Assembly: GCF_048820915.1 (NCBI RefSeq)
Contig: NZ_JBMERR010000026.1
Coordinates: 1 to 62,469, forward strand
Direction of reading: 5' to 3'
DNA from: Cribrihabitans_A pelagius
GTDB taxonomy: Bacteria; Pseudomonadota; Alphaproteobacteria; Rhodobacterales; Rhodobacteraceae
DNA length: 62,469 bases
A model generated the notes under the pieces. The model was not told where the DNA came from, made no database searches, and was given only the letters and a program-made list of their open reading frames with translations. A program made the translations under genes and the position numbers. This document shows, piece after piece, positions 41,129-49,307 of the stretch (positions are counted from its first letter, which is position 1; every line of letters begins with the position of its first letter).

Positions 41129-42469
41129 ATGCGCATTGCGATGATTGGCACCGGGTATGTGGGCCTGGTCTCGGGGGTGTGTTTTTCGGATTTCGGCCAC
41201 GACGTGGTCTGCGTCGACAAGGATCTGCGCAAGGTCGCGCGGCTCTCGGCGGGCGAAGTGCCGATCTACGAGCCGGGGCTGGAAACGCTGATGGAGAAGA
41301 ACGTCGCCGCCGGGCGGCTCAGCTTCACCGCCGATCTGGCGGCGGCGGTGGACGGGGCCGAGGCGGTGTTCATCGCGGTCGGCACCCCGGCGCGGCGCGG
41401 CGACGGCCATGCCGACCTGACCTATGTGATGGCCGCGGCCGAGGAGATTGCCGCAGCGCTCACGGATTACGCGGTGGTGGTGACCAAATCCACCGTGCCG
41501 CTGGGCACCAACCGGAAGCTGCGCGAGCTGATCGCCAAGGTCCGGCCGGAGGCCGAGTTCGACGTTGCCTCCAACCCCGAGTTCCTGCGCGAGGGCGCCG
41601 CGATCGAGGACTTCATGCGCCCCGACCGGGTTGTCGTCGGGGTCGAGAGCAGCCGCGCCGCCGAGGTGATGGCGGAGATCTACCGGCCGCTCTACCTGCG
41701 CGACTTCCCGATCCTCACCACCGGGCTGGAAAGCGCCGAGATGATCAAATACGCGGCCAATGCCTTCCTCGCCGCCAAGATCACCTTCGTGAACGAGGTC
41801 GCGGGGCTCTGCGAGCGCACCGGCGCCGACGTCAAGGAAGTGGCCCGCGGCATCGGCTTTGACGGGCGCATCGGCAACAAGTTCCTGCATGCAGGGCCGG
41901 GCTACGGCGGGTCGTGCTTCCCCAAAGACACCGCGGCGCTGGCGCGCATCGGCCAGGACCATGCCTTCCCGATGCGGATCACCGAGACCGTGATGCGGGT
42001 CAATGACGAGGTGAAGCTGCGCATGGTGGAGAAGCTGCGCGACATCTGCGGGGGCGCCTTCAACGGCAAGACGGTGGCGGTGCTGGGGGTGACCTTCAAA
42101 CCCAATACCGACGACATGCGCGAAGCCCCCAGCCTCACCATCGTGCCCGCGCTGATCGGCGGCGGCGCGCGGGTGCGGGTGGTCGACCCGCAGGGCCGCA
42201 GCGAGGGCGAGGCGCTGCTGCCCGGGGTGACCTGGGAAGAAGACCCTTATGCCGCAGCCGAAGCGGCGGATCTGGTGGTGATCCTGACCGAGTGGAACGA
42301 GTTCCGGGCGCTGGATCTGAAGAAGATGGCAGGCGCCATGCGCAGCCCCCGGATGGCGGATCTGCGCAACATCTATTCCGCCAGGACGGCGCGCCGCGCC
42401 GGGTTCGAGAGCTACACCGGCGTCGGCCGCGGCAGTGCGCCGCAGAGCCTGGAGCTGAAAGAGGAATAG
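41129..42469 (+). CDS. ugd: UDP-glucose 6-dehydrogenase
   Basis: 446 residues from ATG 41129, chosen because MRIAMIGTGYVGLVSGVCFS is the standard N-terminus. GTPARRGDGHADLTYV, ASNPEFLREGAAIEDFM, and GPGYGGSCFPKDTAAL with the catalytic Cys are diagnostic; GVTFKPNTDDMREAPSL is the UDP-binding C-domain motif. Two successive NAD+-dependent oxidations give UDP-glucuronate, which the preceding epimerase can turn into UDP-galacturonate. The gene is enclosed by the 49-bp inverted repeats. Confidence 0.95.
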   Translation: MRIAMIGTGYVGLVSGVCFSDFGHDVVCVDKDLRKVARLSAGEVPIYEPGLETLMEKNVAAGRLSFTADLAAAVDGAEAVFIAVGTPARRGDGHADLTYVMAAAEEIAAALTDYAVVVTKSTVPLGTNRKLRELIAKVRPEAEFDVASNPEFLREGAAIEDFMRPDRVVVGVESSRAAEVMAEIYRPLYLRDFPILTTGLESAEMIKYAANAFLAAKITFVNEVAGLCERTGADVKEVARGIGFDGRIGNKFLHAGPGYGGSCFPKDTAALARIGQDHAFPMRITETVMRVNDEVKLRMVEKLRDICGGAFNGKTVAVLGVTFKPNTDDMREAPSLTIVPALIGGGARVRVVDPQGRSEGEALLPGVTWEEDPYAAAEAADLVVILTEWNEFRALDLKKMAGAMRSPRMADLRNIYSARTARRAGFESYTGVGRGSAPQSLELKEE

Positions 42470-42476
42470 GGCCGCA

Positions 42477-42525
42477 TCGGACCAAATGTTTCGCGCGCGA
42501 AACATTTGGTCACCCTTGCTGACCT
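42477..42525. repeat. 49-bp inverted repeat flanking ugd, right arm
   Basis: Reverse complement of 40937-40985 with a single mismatch (G for T in the AGCAAG-K-GTGACC flank). Lies 8 bp after the ugd stop and 118 bp from the parB stop. Confidence 0.75.
42480..42511. repeat. 32-bp perfect palindrome, copy 2 (candidate centromere/ParB site)
   Basis: Identical to 40951-40982. It lies just downstream of both ugd and parB, the position where plasmid centromeres are often found. Orientation of the AGGT-N-AGCA flank is opposite to copies 1 and 3. Confidence 0.72.
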
Positions 42526-42565
42526 GTATATTGGAGCTGCCCAAAGATCCGGTGCAGAGACGGAA

Positions 42566-42592
42566 ACAGGGCTTCCCGCGGGAAAGCCCTGT
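42566..42592. terminator. Hairpin downstream of parB and ugd
   Basis: ACAGGGCTT / AAGCCCTGT stem, with a GC-rich inner part (CCCGCGGG). It sits in the 173-bp gap between convergent ugd and parB. The bases after it (TGCCTCCGGCAGGAGTATTT) resemble an intergenic sequence common in Rhodobacterales genomes. Confidence 0.45.
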
Positions 42593-42642
42593 GCCTCCGG
42601 CAGGAGTATTTACGGCAAGATGAAAGAGCAGGGTGGCTTTGC

Positions 42643-43818
42643 TCAGAGACGCTTCAGCCAGTCCTGCAGCGCTTCCACCAGGGCGGCGTTCACGCCCTCG
42701 CCGCGGATTTCGATGCGCTGCTCGCCGGGCACGTAGCCGGCGCTGAGCCCTTTGGGGGCGGCAAGGGCGATGCGCTCGCCCGGCTGGGCCGCGTCCCAGT
42801 CCCCTGTTCCGCGCACCCGCGGGCGGCTGAGCGGCGGCGCGGGCGCGGGACTGGGCGCGGGTCCGGGCGCCGGGGCAGGGGCAGGGGAGGCTGTGGCGGA
42901 GTTATCAGGCTCTATTGCGGGAGTTTGAGCCTGCTCCGCGCCTTCGGCCAGCTGGCTCAGCAATGCCAGTTCGGTCTCCGCATCGGGGCGGGGGGCGGCC
43001 TGCAGCGCGGCACGGGCGCGGGGGGCGAAGGTGGGATCTGCTTCGATCGCGCGGGCCAGCGCCAGGCCCAGCTTCTCGCTGATTGCGGCGGGGAAGAACA
43101 GCACCGCATCCAGGGCTTCGACCACGGCGATGAAGCTGCCGATCTTGGAGCGCTTGGCGCGGGTGGCGTTGCCGAACAGACCCTGCAGCGCGTATTTGCG
43201 GCTGGTGAACACGCCTTCCTTGCAGGCGCGCACCGCGATGCGGGCGCGCTCGTAATGCGAGAGATTCACCCGGATCTCGTTTTCCTCGACCATCGCCAGA
43301 TAGGCGTCCTGGGCGCTTTCGGGGCGGATTACCAGCGCCTTCAGGGTGGCAAAGCGGGGCTCCCCGGTCTCCTCGAACAGCCGCCGCAGCGCGGTGAGGC
43401 GGCGCCAGCCGGAGATCAGCCCGTGGGTCATCCCGCCCGCGGGGTCTTCGAGCGGCACCACCTCGGCCGGGGTCTGCTGGCCGCGGGCGCTGAGCGAGGC
43501 CATCAGCGCCGCAAGCTCGCCCTCGTCCTGCTCGATGCGGTCGCGCACCAGGTGGCTTTCGTCGATTGCCGAAAGCGGCAGCTCCGCGATCATCAGCCCC
43601 CGGGCGCGGGCGCGCTCCATCTCGCTGCTCAGCTCCTGCAGCGCCGCCTGGGCCGAGGCTTCGGAGGCCACCTGGGCAATCGGCGCGGCACCGGCCCCCA
43701 GGCCTGCGCTGCGGGGAGCGGGGGCCGCGCCGGGCAGGGGGCCGGGCCCGGAAGCGGGGTCTGGCGCCGCTGCCAGGAAACCGGTCTGCGCCGGGGTGAG
43801 CCGTTTGCGTTTTGCCAT
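42643..43818 (-). CDS. parB: Plasmid partition protein ParB
   Basis: 391 residues. The first 60 residues are Ala/Pro/Gly-rich; the ParB/Srx core begins near 75 (IAELPLSAIDESHLVRDRI) and includes GLISGWRRLTALRRLFEE and MVEENEIRVNLSHYERARIA, then a helix-turn-helix part (KYALQGLFGNATRAKRSKI). A long Ala-Pro repeat (about 305-330) links to a C-terminal dimerisation region. ParB binds the centromere and loads on DNA; ParA ATPase moves the complex. Downstream of parA by 72 bp and probably in one operon with it. The palindromes nearby are its likely binding sites. Confidence 0.9.
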   Translation of the reverse strand: MAKRKRLTPAQTGFLAAAPDPASGPGPLPGAAPAPRSAGLGAGAAPIAQVASEASAQAALQELSSEMERARARGLMIAELPLSAIDESHLVRDRIEQDEGELAALMASLSARGQQTPAEVVPLEDPAGGMTHGLISGWRRLTALRRLFEETGEPRFATLKALVIRPESAQDAYLAMVEENEIRVNLSHYERARIAVRACKEGVFTSRKYALQGLFGNATRAKRSKIGSFIAVVEALDAVLFFPAAISEKLGLALARAIEADPTFAPRARAALQAAPRPDAETELALLSQLAEGAEQAQTPAIEPDNSATASPAPAPAPGPAPSPAPAPPLSRPRVRGTGDWDAAQPGERIALAAPKGLSAGYVPGEQRIEIRGEGVNAALVEALQDWLKRL

Positions 43819-43890
43819 GGTCGGGTCCGTCCTGTCCTGTCCTCACATCTGCCCGGGCCGCGAGGGTGCGGCAGCGGGCTTGCCTGCGCG

Positions 43891-45306
43891 TTACTCGGCC
43901 GCGCGCTGCGCCTGCAGCTCCTCGCGCCGCCAGACCCCGAGCAAGAGCCGCTTGAAGGCGGCATAGGTCTCGTCGAAGGTCTCCCGGCCGCGGGCGTAGG
44001 TCTCGCGGTTGAAATCGCGGTAGTCGGCCTCGTAGATGCCCGAGACCTGCTCGCCCGCCTGGCCGATGAGGGCGGTGTAATCCTGTTTGTGGGGGCTGAG
44101 CACCGGGCCCATGTAGGCCTGCATCAAACCCGCCAGCTCGCCCTGCTGGGCGCTGTCGTAGCGGGTGATCACGGTGCGCACCGCATCCCATTCAAACGCC
44201 AGCCCGGGGCGGCCGAGGGCGCGGGCGGCGAGGTTCTCGCCTTCCTCGATCGAGGCGAAGGTGGAATGCAGCATGTCGAAGAAGCGGCCCGTCGAGTCGA
44301 ACTCCAGGAAGGAGGCGCCCATCGGCACCAAGAGGATGTCGGCGGCCGACAGCCCGTTGATGGTGAGGTAGCCAAGGGCGGGCGGGGTGTCGATGAAGAT
44401 CACGTCGTATTGCTCCAGCACCCCGTCCGCCTCCAGCCGCTCGGTCAGCGCGTCCCACAGCTTCCAGGACCGCGCCGCCATGCGCCAGACCGGGATCTGG
44501 AACTCAGCCCAGTAGAGGTTCAGCTGGGCGCCAATGAGATCGATATTGGGCCAGTGGGTGTTCTGGATCACGTCGGCCGCCGTCATCTCCATCGCCGCGT
44601 CGAGGGCGGCATCGAGCGGCTGGGGGGGATCGCCGCGGTCGAGCCGCCGCTGGTTCTCCAGCCGCAGGTGGGTGCCGTAGTGGCGGGCGAGCAGCGGGAA
44701 GGCGGTCTGCCATTCGTCCTCCACCCGGCCGCCGAAGATCGAGGTCATGGAGCCCTGGCTGTCCAGATCCACCACCAGCACCCGGTAGCCGTCGAGTGCC
44801 GCCGACATCGCCAGATGCGCCGCGGTCGAGGTCTTGCCGACGCCGCCCTTGAAGTTGGCGACAGCGACCATCTTGGCGGGCAGGCCTTCGGGGCGGTAGG
44901 GGCGGTAGTCCTTGGCCTTGGAGCCTTGCGCCGCAAAATGCGCCCGCAAGGTCAGCACCTCGTCCAGGGTGAACCACTTGGCGCCGCCCTCGGTCTCGCT
45001 GCGGCCCTGGGGCAGATCGGGGTTGGCCTTCAGCACGCGGCGGAAATGCGCCTGCGCCACCGGGATCAGGTAGCGGGTGATTTCCCAGGTGGAGAACAGG
45101 CGCAGCGACTTGCGGCCGGCCTCGTTGAGGCCGCGGCTGGCAAGATCGGCGCGGCCGCGGGCGCAGGCCTCGGCGATGGCGGCAAAGCCCGGCGTGTCGG
45201 CAGGCGCGCCCAGTTCGGCCAGGGCCGCGTCCGGGTCGATGTTGAAATAGGGCGGCAGGCTGCTGCTGCCCTTCAAGGGGTCTTTCCTGTGGATATCTCT
45301 GGCCAT
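43891..45306 (-). CDS. parA: Plasmid partition ATPase ParA
   Basis: 471 residues from ATG 45306. Residues 1-150 form an N-terminal region of the type Ia ParA group, which usually binds the operon's own operator (ITRYLIPVAQAHFRRVLKAN, WFTLDEVLTLRAHF). VANFKGGVGKTSTAAHLAMS is the deviant Walker A box, VLVVDLDSQGSMTSIFGG the Walker A' motif and VIFIDTPPALGYLTINGL Walker B. It drives plasmid segregation together with ParB. Divergent from repA; the gap holds the origin. Confidence 0.93.
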   Translation of the reverse strand: MARDIHRKDPLKGSSSLPPYFNIDPDAALAELGAPADTPGFAAIAEACARGRADLASRGLNEAGRKSLRLFSTWEITRYLIPVAQAHFRRVLKANPDLPQGRSETEGGAKWFTLDEVLTLRAHFAAQGSKAKDYRPYRPEGLPAKMVAVANFKGGVGKTSTAAHLAMSAALDGYRVLVVDLDSQGSMTSIFGGRVEDEWQTAFPLLARHYGTHLRLENQRRLDRGDPPQPLDAALDAAMEMTAADVIQNTHWPNIDLIGAQLNLYWAEFQIPVWRMAARSWKLWDALTERLEADGVLEQYDVIFIDTPPALGYLTINGLSAADILLVPMGASFLEFDSTGRFFDMLHSTFASIEEGENLAARALGRPGLAFEWDAVRTVITRYDSAQQGELAGLMQAYMGPVLSPHKQDYTALIGQAGEQVSGIYEADYRDFNRETYARGRETFDETYAAFKRLLLGVWRREELQAQRAAE

Positions 45307-45607
45307 GAGGATCTGCCCGCTGTTGCCCCGGACCTTGCGGCCCGGCCTGTTGTGACTGTGTGCCCCGCGTTGATGTGCGGTGTTTCGGGCAGAATAACAA
45401 AAAACGCGGCACATGGAAGCATTATGCGCACATCGCCTGCTTTTTCTAAGCAAATCCGGGGGTTGCAGGGGGCGGACCGGCAGGTTTCCGAGCGCTGGAA
45501 AATTTTCTGCTCTGTTAAATATGAGTTATTTATTAGTTACAGGGGCAGGAGGGGCGCCGCAAAGCCCTTTTTTCATTGGCGAAAGCCTGCGCCTTTTCCG
45601 GGCCGGT

Positions 45608-45673
45608 GAATCTGAAACCCCGATCAAACGACTCTGAACCCCCGAAGCGGCGATTCCGAACCCCCGTTGTGCG
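45608..45673 (+). repeat. Three iterons of 22-bp period
   Basis: Units start at 45608, 45630 and 45652. Each begins GA-N-TC(T/C)GAA(A/C)CCCCG and then diverges over about seven bases. The repeats are exactly phased at two helical turns and end about 118 bp before the repA ATG. They are likely binding sites for RepA, used both for initiation and for control of repA expression. Confidence 0.75.
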
Positions 45674-45677
45674 GGGC

Positions 45678-45686
45678 TGGGGATAA
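45678..45686 (-). promoter_or_regulatory. DnaA-box-like sequence
   Basis: TTATCCCCA on the minus strand, 8 of 9 matches to the DnaA box TTATCCACA, 5 bp after the last iteron. Position supports a role in origin opening, but a single near-match could be chance. Confidence 0.45.
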
Positions 45687-45791
45687 CTCTAGGGTGAGTG
45701 TAATCAAAACCACGATACCGCGAGTCGGCTGGAGCGCAGAGAAATCCGGCGGCGCGCCGTGTTGGAACCGGGGCAGGATACGGGCAGACAG

Positions 45792-46814
45792 ATGGCGGCA
45801 GAGCTGACGGCGGGGGGCCTCCCTCCCGAGGGGCAGGGGGATTTCTTCCTCTGCGATATCTTCGGGGCAATCCCCAAGAACGACCTCGCCTCGATGGAGC
45901 ATCCGCTGTTCTCGCTCGGGACCCGGCCGGACCGGCGCATTCTCAACTACGAGCACAATGGCGCCGAGATCACCGTGACGCCAAGCGTCAAGGGGCTGGC
46001 GACGATCCACGACAAGGACATCCTGATCTTCTGCATCAGCCAGCTGATGGCGGCGCTGAACGCAGGCCGCCAGGTGAGCCGGACGCTGCATCTGACCGCG
46101 CATGACCTGCTGGTCGCAACCAACCGCGAGACCTCGGGCGATGCCTACCGCCGCCTGCGCGAGGCCTTCGAGCGGCTCGCGGGCACCCGCATCACCACCA
46201 ATATCGTGACCGGGGGAAAGGAAGTCACCACCGGCTTCGGGCTGATCGAGACGTGGGAGATCGTCAGGAAAGCGCGGGGCGGGCGGATGGTGAGCGTCGC
46301 AGTGACGCTGTCCGAATGGCTCTTCCGCGCGGTGCTGTCGAAATCGGTGCTGACGCTCAGCCGCGATTACTTCCGGCTGAGGAAACCGCTGGAGCGGCGC
46401 ATCTACGAGCTGGCGCGCAAGCATTGCGGCCGCCAGGAGGGCTGGCAGATCTCGGTCGAGACCTTGCTGAAGAAATCCGGCTCCGCCAGCCCGCGCCGGG
46501 TGTTCCGCAAGATGCTGCGCGACATGATCGCCGCACAGCCCTTGCCGGGCTACGCGCTGGAGGAGCTGCCGGACGATCTGATCCGCTTCTCGCAGAAACA
46601 GGCGGCGGCGGAGGCGGGCGGGGGACATGCGGCGCTGAACCTGCCGGTGCTGCGCCGCGGGACGCTGGAACGCGCCTGCGCCCTGATGCCCGGCGCCGAT
46701 GCCTATGCGCTGGAGGCGGAATGGCGCGCCATGTGGGTCCGGACCGGCAGCCCGCGGCTGCGCCAGGCCGATGCCGCCTTCCTCGGCTGGGTCAGGAAAC
46801 GCGCCGCCGGATAG
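45792..46814 (+). CDS. repA: Plasmid replication initiator RepA (RPA family)
   Basis: 340 residues from ATG 45792; a GTG at 45759 is the alternative start. The pattern SMEHPLFSLGTRPDRRILNYE, ATIHDKDILIFCISQLMAAL, TRITTNIVTGG, LSEWLFRAVLSKSVLTLSRD and RRIYELARKHCG matches the Pfam replication initiator protein A family used by RepA-type replicons of roseobacters and other alphaproteobacteria. It should bind the iterons upstream and start replication. Divergent from parAB, which is the usual order for these replicons. Confidence 0.9.
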   Translation: MAAELTAGGLPPEGQGDFFLCDIFGAIPKNDLASMEHPLFSLGTRPDRRILNYEHNGAEITVTPSVKGLATIHDKDILIFCISQLMAALNAGRQVSRTLHLTAHDLLVATNRETSGDAYRRLREAFERLAGTRITTNIVTGGKEVTTGFGLIETWEIVRKARGGRMVSVAVTLSEWLFRAVLSKSVLTLSRDYFRLRKPLERRIYELARKHCGRQEGWQISVETLLKKSGSASPRRVFRKMLRDMIAAQPLPGYALEELPDDLIRFSQKQAAAEAGGGHAALNLPVLRRGTLERACALMPGADAYALEAEWRAMWVRTGSPRLRQADAAFLGWVRKRAAG

Positions 46815-47079
46815 CGGGCGCTGCGCCGGGAGACGGGCCGGAAGAGGGGCCGGAAGACGCGCGGAGGGCTGGCCGCACACCCGCGGGTGCCGCGCCCGGC
46901 GCGGCGGCGGGATTTGGGTATTTTGGGCCAGAAAGTGGCCAGGGGCCGTGTCAGGGGCCGTGACAGGAAAAGGGACGGGGGCGGTGGCACGTCCTGGCGG
47001 TGCTGGGCGGGCAGGGGCTGAAAGCCCGTGTTAGAGCCTGTTTTGAGGATTCCGGATTTAGGTAAGCAGTATTGCCCTA

Positions 47080-47099
47080 ATGTTTCGCGCGCGAAACAT
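47080..47099. repeat. 20-bp palindrome core, copy 3 (candidate centromere/ParB site)
   Basis: ATGTTTCGCG followed by its reverse complement, identical to the core of the 32-bp palindromes; outside the core two base pairs fail and then CCC/GGG pairs again. The upstream flank AGGTAAGCAGTATTGCCCTA aligns with AGGTCAGCAAG of copies 1 and 2. It lies 266 bp after repA, on the other side of the replication module from copies 1 and 2. Confidence 0.65.
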
Positions 47100-47204
47100 C
47101 GGGGCAGGATCGGTCCTTTTTTGCCGGTCCGGCCGCGCCGCCGGGGGGGAGGCGGCAGGCCGGACCGGGCACCCGGGGGAGGGATCCGGACAGAGGAGAA
47201 GAAT

Positions 47205-47230
47205 GAGAGAGAGAGAGAGAGAGAGAGAGA
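47205..47230. repeat. (GA)13 microsatellite
   Basis: Thirteen uninterrupted GA dinucleotides in otherwise GC-rich DNA between the third palindrome and a small membrane-protein gene. Prone to slippage. It is 60 bp past the stop codon of the small gene at 47293-47505 on the minus strand, so it would lie in that gene's 3' untranslated region. Confidence 0.85.
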
Positions 47231-47292
47231 GGCTGGGGAGCGTTTGGCAGGGCGGCTTTGGCGGGCAGAGAGACTGGAGCGGGCGGGCGGGG

Positions 47293-47505
47293 TCAGCCGA
47301 AATAGGGGCAGGGCAGGCGGGGCGCGTGATCCGGGCTTGCCGCGGTGTTGCGGTCCAGGGCCCATTGCACGGCGCGGCTGACCAGCTCGCCCACCACCGG
47401 GTAGAGCACCACCAGGGCGATCAGCGGAGCTGCGAAGAGAAAGTAGCCGGCGGCGGCGGCGGCGGCGCCTGCGGCGGCACCGGAAACTGCGCTGATCAGG
47501 GCCAT
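47293..47505 (-). CDS. Small membrane protein of unknown function
   Basis: 70 residues from ATG 47505, preceded by AAGGAG at a good distance. MALISAVSGAAAGAAAAAAG is a Gly/Ala-rich segment that runs into a hydrophobic helix (YFLFAAPLIALVVLYPVVG), followed by ELVSRAVQWALDRN and a polar tail. Probably a one- or two-pass inner-membrane protein. Similar small Ala/Gly-rich proteins are often left hypothetical. It lies alone, with 404 bp upstream of it. Confidence 0.6.
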   Translation of the reverse strand: MALISAVSGAAAGAAAAAAGYFLFAAPLIALVVLYPVVGELVSRAVQWALDRNTAASPDHAPRLPCPYFG

Positions 47506-47909
47506 GATGCGGATCTCCTTTGGCTGATGCTGTCTGATCTGTTGTCTGTCTTGTTTATAGCAGCGGCATCGGCCCGGCGCTGCTGGCCAAAAGGATAGCC
47601 GCAAGGTGCGGAAGGCGGCGGCGGCGCTGCTGTGGGTCAGAAGCGCGCGCGGAGGGGGCACAGCGGCGGGCCGGAGACAGGCCTGCGGGACAAAAAAAGG
47701 GGGGGGCAGGGGAGACTGCCGGCCGGGCCCGCGCGGGCAGGGAGGCAGCGGGCAGGGCGGCGTGCAGGGCAGGAAACCGGGCCGGAGGCACGGCAGGGCA
47801 GAAGGCGGGGCTGCAAACACCAACAGGCCCGCCCCAGCCTCGCAAGGCTGGGGCGGGCCCGGTCGGGCTGCGGCCATCCCCCCTTAGCCGCGGCCCTCCT
47901 TCCAGCCTT
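47506..47909. other. Intergenic region upstream of the small membrane protein gene
   Basis: 404 bp between two minus-strand units. It contains the promoter region of the small gene, purine-rich low-complexity DNA, a strong hairpin (47826-47859), and a short direct repeat: CCGCGGCCCTCCTT at 47888 recurs at 47911 inside the end of the hlyD-like gene. No other gene is supported. Confidence 0.5.
47826..47859 (-). terminator. Terminator of the type I secretion operon
   Basis: A perfect 15-bp stem (GGCCCGCCCCAGCCT and its complement) with a four-base loop, 50 bp beyond the stop of the HlyD-like gene. Read on the minus strand it is followed by TGTTGGTGTTTG, a moderately T-rich tail. It is the strongest hairpin of the region. 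Confidence 0.7.
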
Positions 47910-49307
47910 TTATCCGCGGCCCTCCTTCAGGGCCTGGGACATGCTCGCCAGCACCGGGCCGATGATGTAGTCGGCCAGGGTCTGGCGGCCGGTCTCGATC
48001 ATCGCCTGGGCGGGCATGCCGGGCAGCGTCTTCACATTGGGCAGCGCTGCCAGCTCGGTGTCGTCGATGCGGATGTGCACCGGATAGTAGGACTGGCCGG
48101 TTTGCGGATCGGTGCTGCTGCCCGCCGCCACCATCACCACCTCGCCCTGGACCGGCGGGGTGGAGCGGAAGCTGTAGGCGGTCAATTGCACCCGCGCCCG
48201 GCTGCCCTCGGCGACCTCGTCGATATCGGCCACCGGCACCCGGGTTTCCAGGATCAGCCCGGTGCCTTCGGGCATCAGCTCGAGCACGGTCTGGCCGGGC
48301 TCCAGCACCTGGCCCAGCGTGTTGACGTTGAGCCCCACCACCCGGCCGCTGCGCGGCGCCCGGATCGCCAGCCGCTCCTGCACGTCGCGCGTGGCGCCGA
48401 TGCGCTGGCGCAGGTCGAGCAGCGTTTCCTGCACCTGCTGGCTTTCGGCGGCAATGCGGGCGGAGCGGTCGCGGCCGGTCTGCAGCAGCCGCTCTTCCAT
48501 CTCGCCGATGCGTTCGAGCACGTTGCCGCGGTCGCTTTCCAGGGCGCCGAGCGTGCCGAGGAGGCCGCTCTGCTGCATCTGGCGGTCGCTGATGCGGGTC
48601 TTCGGCACCAGCCCCTTTTCGAACAGCGCCCCGAGGCTCGCGAGGTCGTCCTGCACCAGCGCCAGCTGCTCCTCGGTGGCGCGGATGCGGGCATCGCGGC
48701 CCGCGATCTGGTCGCCGAGCTGGCTGATGCGGCCGCGGATGATCTCGATCTGGCCCTCGTGCAGGGCGCGGTTGGAGGCAAACACATCGCGCTGCACCGC
48801 CTCCAGCTGCGCCAGTTCCGGCACCTCGGCGATCAGCGCGGCGAGCTCGGCCGGGATCTGCATCTGCGCCGCGCCGGTGAGCTCGGCCTCGAGCCGGGCC
48901 TGTTGCGCCAGAAGGCTTGCGAGCTGGCCGTTCAGGATTGCCAGCTGCGCCGCGGCGCGGCGGCCGTCGAGCCGGGCGATCACCGCGCCCTCCGCGACCC
49001 GGGCGCCTTCGGAGACGTTGATCTCGCGCAGGATGCCGCCCTCCAGATGCTGCACCGCCAGCCGGTCGCCCGCGACGTTGAAGGCGCCGCCCGCGACCAC
49101 CGCGCTGGTCAGCTCGGCCCGGGTGGCCCAGAACACCAGCCCGCCGAACAGGCCGAAGCCGCAGACCACCAGCCAGAGCACCAGGCGCCGCACCCGTTCC
49201 GGCGGCCGCGCGGGCAGGGCCACGCCGCGGTCCCGGGCGGCGGGCATCAGGTCGCGGAAGCCGCTCTGCCGGGCCGGGGTCCTGGGATCATGCGCTTGCA
49301 ATGTCAT
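47910..49307 (-). CDS. Type I secretion membrane fusion protein (HlyD/PrtE family)
   Basis: 465 residues. One membrane segment at about 41-62 (RLVLWLVVCGFGLFGGLVFW), then AVVAGGAFNVAGDRLAVQHLEGGI (lipoyl-like half), a long coiled-coil hairpin (about 120-320, INGQLASLLAQQARLEAEL to RDRSARIAAESQQVQETLLD), the second lipoyl half (RAPRSGRVVGLNVNTLGQVL) and a beta-barrel with LMPEGTGLILETRVP. It bridges the ABC transporter and a TolC-type outer-membrane channel, which is not encoded here. Its start overlaps the ABC gene stop by 4 bp. Likely exports the RTX proteins at 51216 and 338. Confidence 0.94.
   Translation of the reverse strand: MTLQAHDPRTPARQSGFRDLMPAARDRGVALPARPPERVRRLVLWLVVCGFGLFGGLVFWATRAELTSAVVAGGAFNVAGDRLAVQHLEGGILREINVSEGARVAEGAVIARLDGRRAAAQLAILNGQLASLLAQQARLEAELTGAAQMQIPAELAALIAEVPELAQLEAVQRDVFASNRALHEGQIEIIRGRISQLGDQIAGRDARIRATEEQLALVQDDLASLGALFEKGLVPKTRISDRQMQQSGLLGTLGALESDRGNVLERIGEMEERLLQTGRDRSARIAAESQQVQETLLDLRQRIGATRDVQERLAIRAPRSGRVVGLNVNTLGQVLEPGQTVLELMPEGTGLILETRVPVADIDEVAEGSRARVQLTAYSFRSTPPVQGEVVMVAAGSSTDPQTGQSYYPVHIRIDDTELAALPNVKTLPGMPAQAMIETGRQTLADYIIGPVLASMSQALKEGRG

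Larger units (their letters stand above)
45307..45758. other. Candidate replication origin (oriV) between parA and repA
   Basis: A 452-bp gap between divergent parA and repA. It includes an AT-rich stretch (about 45505-45545, with ATGAGTTATTTATTAGTTAC), three direct repeats of 22-bp period (45608-45673) and a DnaA-box-like sequence at 45678-45686. This arrangement of AT-rich DNA, iterons and a DnaA box beside the initiator gene is typical of iteron-controlled plasmid origins. The parA promoter must also lie here. Confidence 0.65.
46815..47292. other. Intergenic region downstream of repA
   Basis: 478 bp without a credible gene. It holds a GC-rich stretch after repA, the third palindrome copy (47080-47099) and a (GA)13 microsatellite (47205-47230). 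Open frames here arise from the palindrome and low-complexity DNA. Confidence 0.5.

Noticed and set aside
40937..42525. Inverted repeats as ends of an insertion sequence carrying ugd
   Set aside because: No transposase inside, no target duplication seen, and the same palindrome core recurs at 47080 beside the replication genes; a centromere explains it better.
42925..45609. Plus-strand open frame of nearly 900 codons over parB and parA
   Set aside because: Antisense of well-recognised partition genes; composition typical of GC-rich shadow frames.
45413..45637. Small plus-strand frame in the origin region
   Set aside because: It crosses the AT-rich stretch and the first iteron, has no ribosome binding site and no recognisable motif.
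47028..47598. Plus-strand open frames beginning MFRARN near the third palindrome
   Set aside because: The palindrome itself encodes MFRARN in both directions; the frames run through the GA microsatellite and lack ribosome binding sites.
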